This document shows positions 16,434 through 24,366 of a stretch of DNA of 41,769 nucleotides, in pieces; positions within the stretch are counted from its first letter, which is position 1; every line of letters starts with the position of its first letter. The DNA is taken from contig JANQET010000398.1 of NCBI GenBank assembly GCA_028278265.1, forward strand, positions 1 through 41,769, read 5' to 3'. Source of the DNA: Myxococcota bacterium. Its GTDB lineage: Bacteria > Myxococcota_A > Polyangia > JAAYKL01. Under the pieces are notes generated by a model, which made no database searches, had not been told where the DNA came from, and was given only the letters and a program-made list of their open reading frames with translations. A program made the position numbers and the translations under genes.

Positions 16434-17579
16434 TCATCTCGAATTCGAGGGGTCGAACAATTTCGGGTCGAACAATTTCCAGAGCAGATGCTTTTGGTTG
16501 GTCCGGTATGAGCGGCATTCACATCCGGCCGACCCTCTCGACAGCGCCACCTCTGCCTCGAGCGCGGCGCCGCAGACACGTCCTCGATCGTCGAACGCGG
16601 TGGCCGTTACCGTCGATTTCCCGCTGTGAATCCACTGGTGACGGGTCATCCGGCCCACGGCGTAGCGGGCGTCTCCGAATTCCCAGATCACCGCCACCGG
16701 TTGCCCCTGGGCCAGCTCGAGGGACATCCACTGCCGGGTCAGGGGGACCGGCCGACGGATCGATTCCTCGGTGCGACCGATCCTGGCGGAGCAGTCAGCG
16801 GCCTCGATCCGCTCCCAGCGCAGTCCAGTCGTGCCGGACGATGCACCGGACGACCCCGGAAGGGGCACGAGGTAGATCAGATAGCGACGACGGTTATTCG
16901 TAGCGTCGGGAGGTTGAGCCCAACCGGCTGCCGCGGGTTTTAACGAGCGATCCCCGGCGATCACCCGAACCGCGGGTGTGTCGGCCGAAGCGATCAGCTC
17001 GAACCGCCAATGCCCGCGTTGAGTCGCGGTGTGACGAAGCACCAGCTCGTCGTCGGTTCGGTGGATCACGGAGACATCCGACAGCTGCGCCCCGCAGTGG
17101 GGGTGGCCCACGGATACGGCCCGATGCCGCTGCGCCATCACGCCCGGTCCGGCGAGGTGAATATCGTAACACCCCGGCGGCATCCAGGGGGGGAGGGCCA
17201 CGCTGAACCGGTAGAGTCCGTTTCGGGTGGGCCTGATGCGCAGGACCTCACCGGGCATTTGCAGCAGACCGTCGGTCTCGCCGAGGGTGTGAAGCACAGT
17301 GCGACTGAACGACACTTGCCAATCCCGTTTGGCGCGTCGCTGTTGGACCCCCGGCGGTGGCGTCAGCGGCAAGCGGAGCTTGGCGGTTATCTCGGCGACC
17401 CCGCCTGGTTCGAGCACGAGCGGCGCGTGCTCATCGGGGGTGACGATCCCCGCGAGGAGCCCTTGGGCATAACCGGGTCCGCCGAAGGCGAGGAAGGTGC
17501 AAAACGCCGTCGCAAAATAAATCTTCAGTCGATCAAATGGAGCGACCGGAAGGGATCGCCGTTGGTTTTGTTGGCACAT
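16434..17579 (-). CDS. Exported protein of unknown function
   Basis: About 381 residues from the ATG at 17579. A signal sequence (FATAFCTFLAFGGPGYAQG) follows a basic N-terminal stretch. The mature part opens with a beta-rich module (LVLEPGGVAEITAKLRLPL, then NGLYRFSVALPPWMPPGCYDI) typical of envelope beta-sandwiches, but I do not recognise the family. An in-frame TTG at 17618 overlaps the TGA of the upstream 75-residue gene and could be the coupled start, adding 13 residues. Neither start has a strong ribosome binding site. The last codons contain a 15-bp duplication giving LFDPKLFDP. Confidence 0.65.
   Translation of the reverse strand: MCQQNQRRSLPVAPFDRLKIYFATAFCTFLAFGGPGYAQGLLAGIVTPDEHAPLVLEPGGVAEITAKLRLPLTPPPGVQQRRAKRDWQVSFSRTVLHTLGETDGLLQMPGEVLRIRPTRNGLYRFSVALPPWMPPGCYDIHLAGPGVMAQRHRAVSVGHPHCGAQLSDVSVIHRTDDELVLRHTATQRGHWRFELIASADTPAVRVIAGDRSLKPAAAGWAQPPDATNNRRRYLIYLVPLPGSSGASSGTTGLRWERIEAADCSARIGRTEESIRRPVPLTRQWMSLELAQGQPVAVIWEFGDARYAVGRMTRHQWIHSGKSTVTATAFDDRGRVCGAALEAEVALSRGSAGCECRSYRTNQKHLLWKLFDPKLFDPSNSR
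16450..16479 (-). repeat. Tandem 15-bp duplication at the 3' end of the exported-protein gene
   Basis: GGGTCGAACAATTTC occurs twice without a gap (16450-16464 and 16465-16479). It is in frame and duplicates the LFDPK-type C-terminal residues. Exact identity suggests a recent slippage event. Confidence 0.85.
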
Positions 17580-17614
17580 CGTCGTCGGTAGAGTACGAAA
17601 GCCGGTGGCGAGTT

Positions 17615-17842
17615 TCAATCAGCGAGAATACCGAAGTGAATTTTGGTGATGTTGAGGCCGAATCCGACCGCGGCTCGGTTGATTTGTTTCAACAACACGT
17701 GGGGCGGGCGTTGTCGGCCGGTCCGAAAACCGATGTACACATCATCCGGTCCGGTCCAGACTTTCAACTCGATCACGCCCCGCAGGCCGTTGAGCAAATC
17801 GATGAAATCTTTCAACATCTGCCTGTTGATCTCAGGACTCAT
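17615..17842 (-). CDS. Small 75-residue protein of unknown function
   Basis: A short gene supported by strongly G/C-biased third codon positions and position: it begins 52 bases after the protease stop, and its TGA overlaps an in-frame TTG of the next gene. The sequence (for example GVIELKVWTGPDDVYIGF and VLLKQINRAAVGFGLNITKI) suggests a small alpha/beta protein with no signal peptide. The ATG touches AAGG, too close for good initiation, so an internal start is possible. I do not recognise the family. It could be a cytosolic partner of its neighbours. Confidence 0.62.
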   Translation of the reverse strand: MSPEINRQMLKDFIDLLNGLRGVIELKVWTGPDDVYIGFRTGRQRPPHVLLKQINRAAVGFGLNITKIHFGILAD

Positions 17843-17894
17843 CCTTCGATTATATCATTTTCTGGCTCAGTTAGGGGATTCCGACGAGATGAGC

Positions 17895-20885
17895 TCAATC
17901 GCGCCGGACGAAGACCTGCTCGGAGGAGAGCACTTTGTCGTCGAACCGGGTGACCACGGTCACGTGATTGACCCCTTTTTCGAGGGGCGCTTCGACATCG
18001 AAGGCGATGCGATCGGGAAACCGTTTGTCGTGGTTGGGCAGGTAGAGGACTTTCCGATCGCCGACGAACACCATCAAATCCCGAACCTGTTTGGGGTGTT
18101 GGGCCACCCCTTTGACCCGCACTTTGTCCACGCCGACGCGCCGGACCCGCGGCCCTTCGATGGATATCACCGGGGGGGCAATCAGCGTGGGGGCAAAGGC
18201 AGAACGAGCGTTACCGCCGGGCACGGTGTCTTTTTTGGCGATCCAAATGTGCTTGGATTTGGGCGATTTGCCCTCGCCCGAGACGGCGCGGAAGTAGCCG
18301 TCCTTGATGCCGTCGACGGCAAAGCTCGATCCGGCGCGGGCCGTACCGATGATCCGTGACGCGGCCGACGGTCCCTCCCGGATCACTGCCGGGGAGTCGC
18401 CGGCGATGGTAACGGCGCCCGTGGCACTGTCCAATCCGGGTGCCAGGGGTGAGACGGGCAAGTCGATTTCCCGGTGCAACAGGGTCAACGAGGTGGGAAA
18501 TCGCTCCCGCAGCCAGTCTTCGACGGTCAGGTCGAGCTCGGCCGCCTCCAAATTGAACCGTCGGGAGATCTTGAGCCGAAAGTGGCCCTCTGCGGATTGA
18601 TTCGGCTTGAGCTTGCCGATCACGAAGCGCCCTTGAACCACGTCCACGCCGGGCTTGGCCGAGATCCTCGCTTCGGTGTCGATGGTCTCCCCCTTGCCGG
18701 TGTTCCTCAGCGAGACGTGAACCAGCACCTCCTCGCCCGGTTCAAAGGCGCCGTTGCCATTGCCCAGGTCTTCGAAAAACCAGTTGTAGGCCAGACGCGG
18801 CTCGGCCCGTTTGGGGACCTCGACCGTGATTGCCGCGGGTTTGGGTAACGGACCCGCTTGGCTCTTGAAGTTGATTTTGACGGGGTCGACCCGGGCCGAG
18901 GCCAGTGGGGAGAGCTTGACCCCGACGGTCCAGCTCTTCGCACGTCCCGGTTTGAGCTTGCCGAACACCAGCTCGTTGCTGTCCAGCTGGTGGTTGTCGC
19001 TCTCGGTGACCGCGCGCAGGCGATAAATCGGTTTGTCGGAGCCGTTTTTGACCGTTACCTTGAGCTTCAGCTCCTTGCCCACGGCCACCTTTCCCACGAT
19101 GCGCGCCGAGGCGGTCACCCGCTTGTCGATGCGCTTCTTCAGTTCATCGGGTTTTTTTTGGGCCGTCGGGTTGGCGTTCGGCGCGGCGCTCCAATCGATG
19201 CCGATCTTTTTCATCTCCCGTTCAATCGAGCGATCGTGGGTTTTGGCATCTCTTTCGAGCATCGACCGCGCTTGGACCAGCAGCTCCTCGGCGGTGGTAC
19301 CCCTGGCGTTGGCGATGAGCTTTCGCGCGAACTCGGTTTCGTACCGGGTACGGTACAGGGTGCGGTCCGCATCGGGAACGAAGCAGCGCTCGAACTTGGC
19401 GCGGTCACTCTGACGCTCTGCAGCCGGGATGTAGATGGTGGACTTGACCGCAGATGCGCGATCGGCGCGGGTTCTCAGATTCGGGCGATCCAGATGCTGC
19501 TCCAAATCGGCTTCGGAAAACCGGCCGGAAAACGGCTCCAGATCCATCTCTTTTTTATCCACGGTACGCGATACGAAATTGATGTCCGGGATGACCCCGA
19601 TGGCTTGAATCGAGATATCGCCGGGAATCAGGTATTGGGCCGACGTCAGTTTGAACGCCCCGCCCTTGGGCAGGGGCAGCACCATCTGTACCGAGCCTTT
19701 GCCGAAAGTGGACTCCCCGACCAGCAGCGCCCTGCCGTGGTTGCGCAGGGAACCGGCGATGATCTCTGCTGCAGAGGCGGACGACGAGTCCACCAGCACC
19801 ACCATCGGATACCGGGGCTCGGTCCCCTTGACCGAGGCGTTGCGCACCGACTGTTCGGACTTTTCGCGACCCGCGGTCGCCACAATCGTGCCGGAGTCGA
19901 GAAAGAGGTCTGCCGCCTTGATCGCGATTTCCAGCAGCCCGCCGGGATTGCCCCGCATATCGAGAATGAGTCCCTTCATTTTTTGCTTGTGCAGCTCGGC
20001 GAGCGCCTTTTTCAGGTGAGCCGCGCTGTTTTCCTGAAATTGCTCGAGCTCGATGTAGCCCACTTTGTCGTCGAGCATGCGCCATTTGACACTGTCGATG
20101 GGGATGCGCTCACGTACCAGGGTGTACTTCTCGAGCGCGCCCTTGGGCTGGCGGGCGACGATGCGCACCGACGTTCCAGGACTGCCCCGCAAGCGCTGGG
20201 CCGCTTCGCTGACCGTGATGTTGACCGTCGATTCCCCGTCGATGCGGATGATTTGGCTTCCCGGAACCAGGCCGGCGCGCTTGGCCGGGGTCTCGGGGAA
20301 CACATCGACCACCGTCAGCTTGCCGTTGCAGGGGGGGCGCCGATCCGTGGTGATGCGAATGCCCAACCCGCCGAACTCCCCGGCGGTCTCCATCTGAAAA
20401 TCCTGGTAGATGTTCGGCGGCAACGCGTTGGAGTGGGGATCCAGGGTGGAGAGCATTGCGTTGGCGGCAGCATACTCCAAATTCTGAAAATCGTACTCGC
20501 TCTTGGGCAGGTGTTGTTCGAGAAATAGCAGCACCTTTCGCAACCGTTGAGACAGGGCCCACAAACTAGTAACTTCCCGTAAATCAACGGTTATTTTGTG
20601 ATCCACAACTTCTACGGTTGCGCTGGAATCGTCTGCCGCATAGCTGACTTTGATCTCGGCGACGCTCTTTTGCAGGGCTTCGACCGTCTCTTTGAACATC
20701 TGCAGGGGGTCAAATCGAACCGGGTCGTAGTAATATTCCAGCAATGAAAGAATGATGCGATCCATCACCTCGGCTTTGCCCAGATCGTGAATCGGCTTGT
20801 CCCGGCGCAAGCCGGACGAAGCACTTTGGGTGAACAGAAGCGCTGCACACATCGCGCACGCCGTGCCAAACCGTAGTTTCTTCAT
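17895..20885 (-). CDS. S41 tail-specific protease, MXAN_5808 type, with PDZ and C-terminal beta/SH3-like domains
   Basis: A 996-residue exported C-terminal-processing peptidase. Signal peptide MKKLRFGTACAMCAALLFTQ; a helical N-terminal part; PDZ at about 175-260 (GKLTVVDVFPETPAKRAGLV); then the S41 core with GYIELEQFQENSA, DMRGNPGGLLEIA, the nucleophile Ser in VDSSSASAAEI and the Lys in STFGKGSVQ, so the Ser/Lys dyad is intact. It continues for some 500 residues with CARDB-like beta domains (ARIVGKVAVGKELKLKVTV; FEPGEEVLVHVSLRNTGKG) and an SH3-like segment (AVIREGPSAASRIIGTARAG). This tail is far longer than in CtpA and matches the MXAN_5808-type peptidases of Myxococcota as I recall them. 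AAGGA precedes the ATG at 20885. Confidence 0.9.
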   Translation of the reverse strand: MKKLRFGTACAMCAALLFTQSASSGLRRDKPIHDLGKAEVMDRIILSLLEYYYDPVRFDPLQMFKETVEALQKSVAEIKVSYAADDSSATVEVVDHKITVDLREVTSLWALSQRLRKVLLFLEQHLPKSEYDFQNLEYAAANAMLSTLDPHSNALPPNIYQDFQMETAGEFGGLGIRITTDRRPPCNGKLTVVDVFPETPAKRAGLVPGSQIIRIDGESTVNITVSEAAQRLRGSPGTSVRIVARQPKGALEKYTLVRERIPIDSVKWRMLDDKVGYIELEQFQENSAAHLKKALAELHKQKMKGLILDMRGNPGGLLEIAIKAADLFLDSGTIVATAGREKSEQSVRNASVKGTEPRYPMVVLVDSSSASAAEIIAGSLRNHGRALLVGESTFGKGSVQMVLPLPKGGAFKLTSAQYLIPGDISIQAIGVIPDINFVSRTVDKKEMDLEPFSGRFSEADLEQHLDRPNLRTRADRASAVKSTIYIPAAERQSDRAKFERCFVPDADRTLYRTRYETEFARKLIANARGTTAEELLVQARSMLERDAKTHDRSIEREMKKIGIDWSAAPNANPTAQKKPDELKKRIDKRVTASARIVGKVAVGKELKLKVTVKNGSDKPIYRLRAVTESDNHQLDSNELVFGKLKPGRAKSWTVGVKLSPLASARVDPVKINFKSQAGPLPKPAAITVEVPKRAEPRLAYNWFFEDLGNGNGAFEPGEEVLVHVSLRNTGKGETIDTEARISAKPGVDVVQGRFVIGKLKPNQSAEGHFRLKISRRFNLEAAELDLTVEDWLRERFPTSLTLLHREIDLPVSPLAPGLDSATGAVTIAGDSPAVIREGPSAASRIIGTARAGSSFAVDGIKDGYFRAVSGEGKSPKSKHIWIAKKDTVPGGNARSAFAPTLIAPPVISIEGPRVRRVGVDKVRVKGVAQHPKQVRDLMVFVGDRKVLYLPNHDKRFPDRIAFDVEAPLEKGVNHVTVVTRFDDKVLSSEQVFVRRD

Positions 20886-20909
20886 ATTTTTTAGTTCCTT
20901 CCTACTAAA

Positions 20910-20915
20910 ATTATA
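20910..20915 (-). promoter_or_regulatory. Candidate -10 element of the S41 protease gene
   Basis: A perfect TATAAT on the minus strand, within TATATAATTTTAG, lies 24 bases upstream of the ATG and just before the ribosome binding site. No convincing -35 sits 16-18 bases further up. The predicted leader would be only about 17 nt. Confidence 0.35.
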
Positions 20916-21023
20916 TACAACAACCGAGTGTGAACGCACTAATACTTGACGTCAACGCCCAGTCGAGCCAAGGTAGGCGCTGTGAAACGGGAGCTTTTGA
21001 AGGCCATGAGTTCAAATTGACCA

Positions 21024-21091
21024 GTTCGCGCGCGAGGATGGCGGGCACAGACCCTCCAAACGCGCGCCGGACCCAGTAACCCTGTTCGCGC

Positions 21092-21104
<13 letters not shown>
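21024..21104 (+). repeat. 21-bp direct repeat copying the 5' end of tRNA-Leu
   Basis: The 21-bp sequence at 21084-21104, which includes the first 13 bases of the tRNA (GCGAGGATGGCGG) and eight bases before it, is repeated exactly at 21024-21044, a period of 60 bp. The bases between the copies do not match each other. It could be a remnant of a second tRNA copy or of an integration event at the tRNA 5' end. Confidence 0.8.
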
Positions 21105-21175
<71 letters not shown>

Positions 21176-21257
21176 CCTTGACGAAACGACTTGCCCTTGC
21201 GTATCTATTGTCAATTCATTACAGTCAAAAACTGACGTGCAAAACCGGAGGTGAGTA

Positions 21258-21992
21258 ATGCTACACAAAGTAAGGTTGGTGTGTGTCGTCTGTGTTATCG
21301 CCGGGCTGCTGCTGGGCTGCGGTGGATCCAAAAAGAGCATCAAAGAGCAGATGCTCGACGACATGGACTCGGATTACGATCTGGTCGCCGATATCACTGG
21401 AGTGGACGACAGCACACCCGTCGATATTGATAATGGCGAAGAGGAGCAGCCGGTCGCCCCGGTCGCGCAGCCGGACGATGATGTGGCCGGGGAGGCGATC
21501 GCCGGGCCCCAGGGAGCCTATGTCGCTCAAATCATCATCGAGGGCAACCCCTCATCAGGCACGTACAATGTGAAGGACATCGCCGCAGGAGGCGAGATCG
21601 TCAAGCGGAATGTCCCGGTGGGCGAGGAGATTCGGCTCAATCCGGGGATGTACGACATGGTGTTTACCGCGGCCAAGGTCACCGGCAAGCCCACGTTCGA
21701 GCTCAACGACGTGGAAATCATCAAAGGCCGGCGGATCAAACGGGACGTCAAGATTCCGGTTGGCCGGATTCGCCTGGTCACCGGCGGACGGTGTGTGAAA
21801 AAACCGATCCACATCAAACCCAAGGGTGCGGATGATTGGTATTCAGGTAAGTTCTTCACTTGTCAGGAGATGCTGCTGATCGCCGGGGAGTACGAAGCGG
21901 TGATGGGCAAACTGGGCCGGGGCGGTACACCGATTTCAGGCATCCAGGTGTACGACGGCGGCAAGCGCGACGTGCTCATTCGCAAGCAGTAG
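21258..21992 (+). CDS. Lipoprotein with acidic N-terminal region
   Basis: A 244-residue lipoprotein: MLHKVRLVCVVCVIAGLLLGC is the signal peptide with lipobox LLGC (Cys21). The next 75 residues are strongly acidic (DDMDSDYDLVADITGVDD) and probably unstructured. The remainder is beta-rich with repeats of similar design (IRLNPGMYDMVFTAAKVTG; IRLVTGGRCVKKPIHIKP; LLIAGEYEAVMGKL), suggesting carboxypeptidase-regulatory-like or PEGA-like modules, of which GEYEAVMGKLG is typical. The function is unknown. CGGAGGTGAGTA precedes the ATG. It is the first gene after the tRNA. Confidence 0.75.
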   Translation: MLHKVRLVCVVCVIAGLLLGCGGSKKSIKEQMLDDMDSDYDLVADITGVDDSTPVDIDNGEEEQPVAPVAQPDDDVAGEAIAGPQGAYVAQIIIEGNPSSGTYNVKDIAAGGEIVKRNVPVGEEIRLNPGMYDMVFTAAKVTGKPTFELNDVEIIKGRRIKRDVKIPVGRIRLVTGGRCVKKPIHIKPKGADDWYSGKFFTCQEMLLIAGEYEAVMGKLGRGGTPISGIQVYDGGKRDVLIRKQ

Positions 21993-22199
21993 TTCTTCCC
22001 CCCACAGTAGCGTAACGGCCACCGCGAGGAGTGACATCTCGACGTGGTTCGACCCCTCTCTGCGCCAGCAGCAGTCGGCAGATTCCTGTTTGCTCCAATT
22101 TTTTTCGCAACAGTTGAGCCCGAACGGCCGATAGGGACCGCGAACAATCCAAAACAGCGGTCGATTGTCGACCCATCAGCCGATGAAAAGGAGTATCCA

Positions 22200-23267
22200 A
22201 TGGGACAGAACATCAACAACAACAGTGTTACAAAGGGCAGCACCTCAATCGTCCTTCTACTGGCCTTCCTGCTTTGCGCATTCCATGCTGGGTGTGATCT
22301 CTACGAAGACATCGCCGATTTGGTGGATGGGGGAGGCGACGCGGACGCGGACACCGACACCGACACTGACGCAGACACCGATTCCGACGCGGACACCGAC
22401 GCAGATGCAGACAGTGACACCGATACCGATACCGACGCGGATGCAGACAGTGACAGTGACACCGATACCGACGCGGATGCAGACAGTGACAGTGACACCG
22501 ATACCGACACAGATGCAGACAGTGACAGTGACACCGATACCGATACCGATACCGACGCGGATGCAGACGCGGACACCGACACCGACACAGACACAGACGC
22601 TGATTCGGACACCGATTCGGATTCGGACTGTGACACCGACACAGACACGGACGCCGACTCGGATGCTGATTCAGACACAGACACAGACACCGACGGGGAC
22701 GGGGACACCGATTCGGGTTTGGACACTGACGACACGGATACGGACACGGGCTCCAGTGGCGGTGGCACCGCGTTCATCAACGAAATTCATTACGACAATC
22801 AGGGGGCAGATCAGGACGAAGGAGTGGAGATCGCCGGCTCGGCGCAGTTGGATCTCACCGATTGGTCAATTGCCTTTTACAACGGCGGCAACGGCGAGGT
22901 CTATCAATCGATCGCGCTGTCAGGCGTGATTCCCGATCTGCAGGCCGGCTTCGGCGTGCTCTGGTTCAGCCAGGAAAAGATGCAAAACGGCGCTCCGGAC
23001 GGTTTGGCGCTCGTCGATCCCCACGGCCGAGTGGTCCAGTTCCTCAGCTATGAGGGAAGCTTTAGGGCCCTTGACGGTCCCGCTGCCGGGCTGGAAAGTA
23101 CCGATCTCGGGGTGGCCGAGGAGACCGATACTCCCCAGGGCCATTCCCTCCAACTCGGGGGTGGGGGTAGCGAACCGACCGATTTTACCTGGCAGCCCCC
23201 GGCGCCGGCGACGGCCGGTGAGATCAACAGTGGTCAGCACTTTGATCGATTAGCCGTGGTCAAGTGA
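22200..23267 (+). CDS. Lipoprotein with long Asp/Thr repeat and lamin-tail-like domain
   Basis: A 355-residue surface lipoprotein. The start is the ATG at 22200 preceded by AAGGAG; upstream in-frame codons lack a site. The signal peptide ends in the lipobox AFHAGC. Residues of about 45-185 are almost only Asp alternating with Thr, Ala or Ser. Then comes a lamin-tail-like (LTD) beta domain ([63 protein letters not shown]). The Asp repeat could bind calcium or act as a negatively charged stalk, as proposed for similar proteins in Myxococcota genomes; both are inference. LTD domains in bacteria are mostly extracellular. Confidence 0.82.
   Translation: MGQNINNNSVTKGSTSIVLLLAFLLCAFHAGCDLYEDIADLVDGGGDADADTDTDTDADTDSDADTDADADSDTDTDTDADADSDSDTDTDADADSDSDTDTDTDADSDSDTDTDTDTDADADADTDTDTDTDADSDTDSDSDCDTDTDTDADSDADSDTDTDTDGDGDTDSGLDTDDTDTDTGSSGGGTAFINEIHYDNQGADQDEGVEIAGSAQLDLTDWSIAFYNGGNGEVYQSIALSGVIPDLQAGFGVLWFSQEKMQNGAPDGLALVDPHGRVVQFLSYEGSFRALDGPAAGLESTDLGVAEETDTPQGHSLQLGGGGSEPTDFTWQPPAPATAGEINSGQHFDRLAVVK
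22338..22750 (+). repeat. GAC-rich tandem repeat coding poly(D-x)
   Basis: About 410 bp of imperfect six-base repeats (GACACC, GACGCG, GATGCA, GACAGT and variants), nested in longer units: the block GATACCGACGCGGATGCAGA recurs near 22427, 22467 and 22547. It codes alternating Asp with Thr, Ala or Ser. Length variation between strains is likely. The antisense frames are open only because of the repeat. Confidence 0.9.
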
Positions 23268-23291
23268 CCGGCTTTGGCTTATAAACCCCGC

Positions 23292-23705
23292 ATGAATCGG
23301 GTCAAACTCGCCAAAATCGTCGCCACGGTCGCCATTGTCGGCGGCGGGCTGGTCTACTTCGTCACCTCCGGCCTGGACGGCGCGATGGTCTACTACAAAA
23401 CGGTCAGCGAGCTGCTCGACGAGCAGGCCCGGTTCGACGGGCGTCCCGTCCGGGTCAACGGCGTGCTCGTCGCCGGTTCGATGCGTCAGAAACCCGGAAC
23501 CGATCAGTTCCGGTTTCAAATCGCCAAGCAGGGTCGGACCCTGGATGTAGTGTACGAGGGCATCCTCCCGGACGCGATGCAGGAAGACCAGGAGCTCATT
23601 TTACACGGGGTGCTTCGAGCAGACACCCGGCTGTTTTCGGCGAGCGAGATCTTGACCAAATGTCCATCGAAATACGAAGCTCAGGCCAAGGCACTGGGGC
23701 CCTGA
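23292..23705 (+). CDS. ccmE: Cytochrome c maturation heme chaperone CcmE, CxxxY type
   Basis: A 137-residue protein, anchored by one N-terminal helix (about 7-26) with a periplasmic OB-fold beta barrel (VRVNGVLVAGSMRQKPGT, LDVVYEGILPDAMQEDQELILHG, LFSASEIL). CcmE carries heme covalently between CcmC and the CcmF/H ligase. Most family members bind heme through a His in HxxxY; here the position is Cys124 followed by Tyr128 (CPSKY), the CxxxY variant described from sulfate-reducing Deltaproteobacteria and archaea. An in-frame TTG at 23274 would add six residues; neither start has a clear ribosome binding site. It follows the Asp-repeat lipoprotein closely; ccmC lies 10 kb away. Confidence 0.92.
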   Translation: MNRVKLAKIVATVAIVGGGLVYFVTSGLDGAMVYYKTVSELLDEQARFDGRPVRVNGVLVAGSMRQKPGTDQFRFQIAKQGRTLDVVYEGILPDAMQEDQELILHGVLRADTRLFSASEILTKCPSKYEAQAKALGP

Positions 23706-23838
23706 TGCAGTTGAGGACGGCACGTTTTTTGCCTTTTGTTTTGTTTGACAAGGGTGCCCGCCCAAGCAATACTGCCAACATAGCAATTTTGACGTCACAT
23801 AGCCGAATTGGACGAGGAAGAAGGGAAAGGCAGTCACC

Positions 23839-24348
23839 ATGAAACTATTCGCGGGAAAAATTGGTCTTATTGCCGGCGAAATCACCGAAACCTTGATCGA
23901 CAACAAGACCATTGAGACCGACTCTCCCGATGAGGTCGGGCTGGATATCGAAGCGGTATTGAAGGAATATATTCGCACGGATAGAGAGCTCACCGAAACC
24001 GCCAAGGATTTATGCGAGAAGCGTGGCCTGCAGTACTCATCTTACATGAAAATCAAGCGCCAGCTCGCCCAGCAGCGGGGATTTGCCATCGGCAACGAGG
24101 CGACAGACTACATCATGGACCAGCTCATCGGCGTCTTCATGCACAGCCAATTCGTCGAGGAGATCTACGCTGAGGATCACGAGATAAAGCGCCAAATGCG
24201 CACGGTGCTCAAACGGCACACCGAAATTGAAGAAGATATCGACCGGGAGACCCGGGCGAAGATCAAGAATCTCCAAGAGGGAACAGCCGACTGGGATATC
24301 GAGTACGCCAAGGCGATGGCCCAGGTCAAACGGCGACGGGGACTGTAG
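23839..24348 (+). CDS. DUF507 family protein
   Basis: A 169-residue, largely helical cytosolic protein of the DUF507 family, found mainly in Deltaproteobacteria, Aquificae and relatives; function unknown. It opens MKLFAGKIGLIAGEITETLI and ends with the typical helical segment DRETRAKIKNLQEGTADWDIEYAKAMAQVKRRRGL. Many family genomes carry two halves as separate genes or a duplicated form; here one complete-looking copy is seen. Purine-rich sequence (GGGAAAGG) precedes the ATG. It is convergent with the large lipoprotein gene, with 18 bp between the stops. Confidence 0.88.
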   Translation: MKLFAGKIGLIAGEITETLIDNKTIETDSPDEVGLDIEAVLKEYIRTDRELTETAKDLCEKRGLQYSSYMKIKRQLAQQRGFAIGNEATDYIMDQLIGVFMHSQFVEEIYAEDHEIKRQMRTVLKRHTEIEEDIDRETRAKIKNLQEGTADWDIEYAKAMAQVKRRRGL

Positions 24349-24366
24349 GCCCCAAGCTCGAGTCGC

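Noticed and set aside
18858-20528. Plus-strand frame of 556 codons opposite the S41 protease
   Set aside because: The protease frame contains the PDZ, the catalytic Ser and Lys and a signal peptide; the other is a GC-driven shadow.
22301-22780. Antisense open frame coding Ser/Val repeats
   Set aside because: It exists only because the GAC-type repeat lacks stops on the opposite strand; the plus-strand frame has a signal peptide, lipobox and LTD domain.
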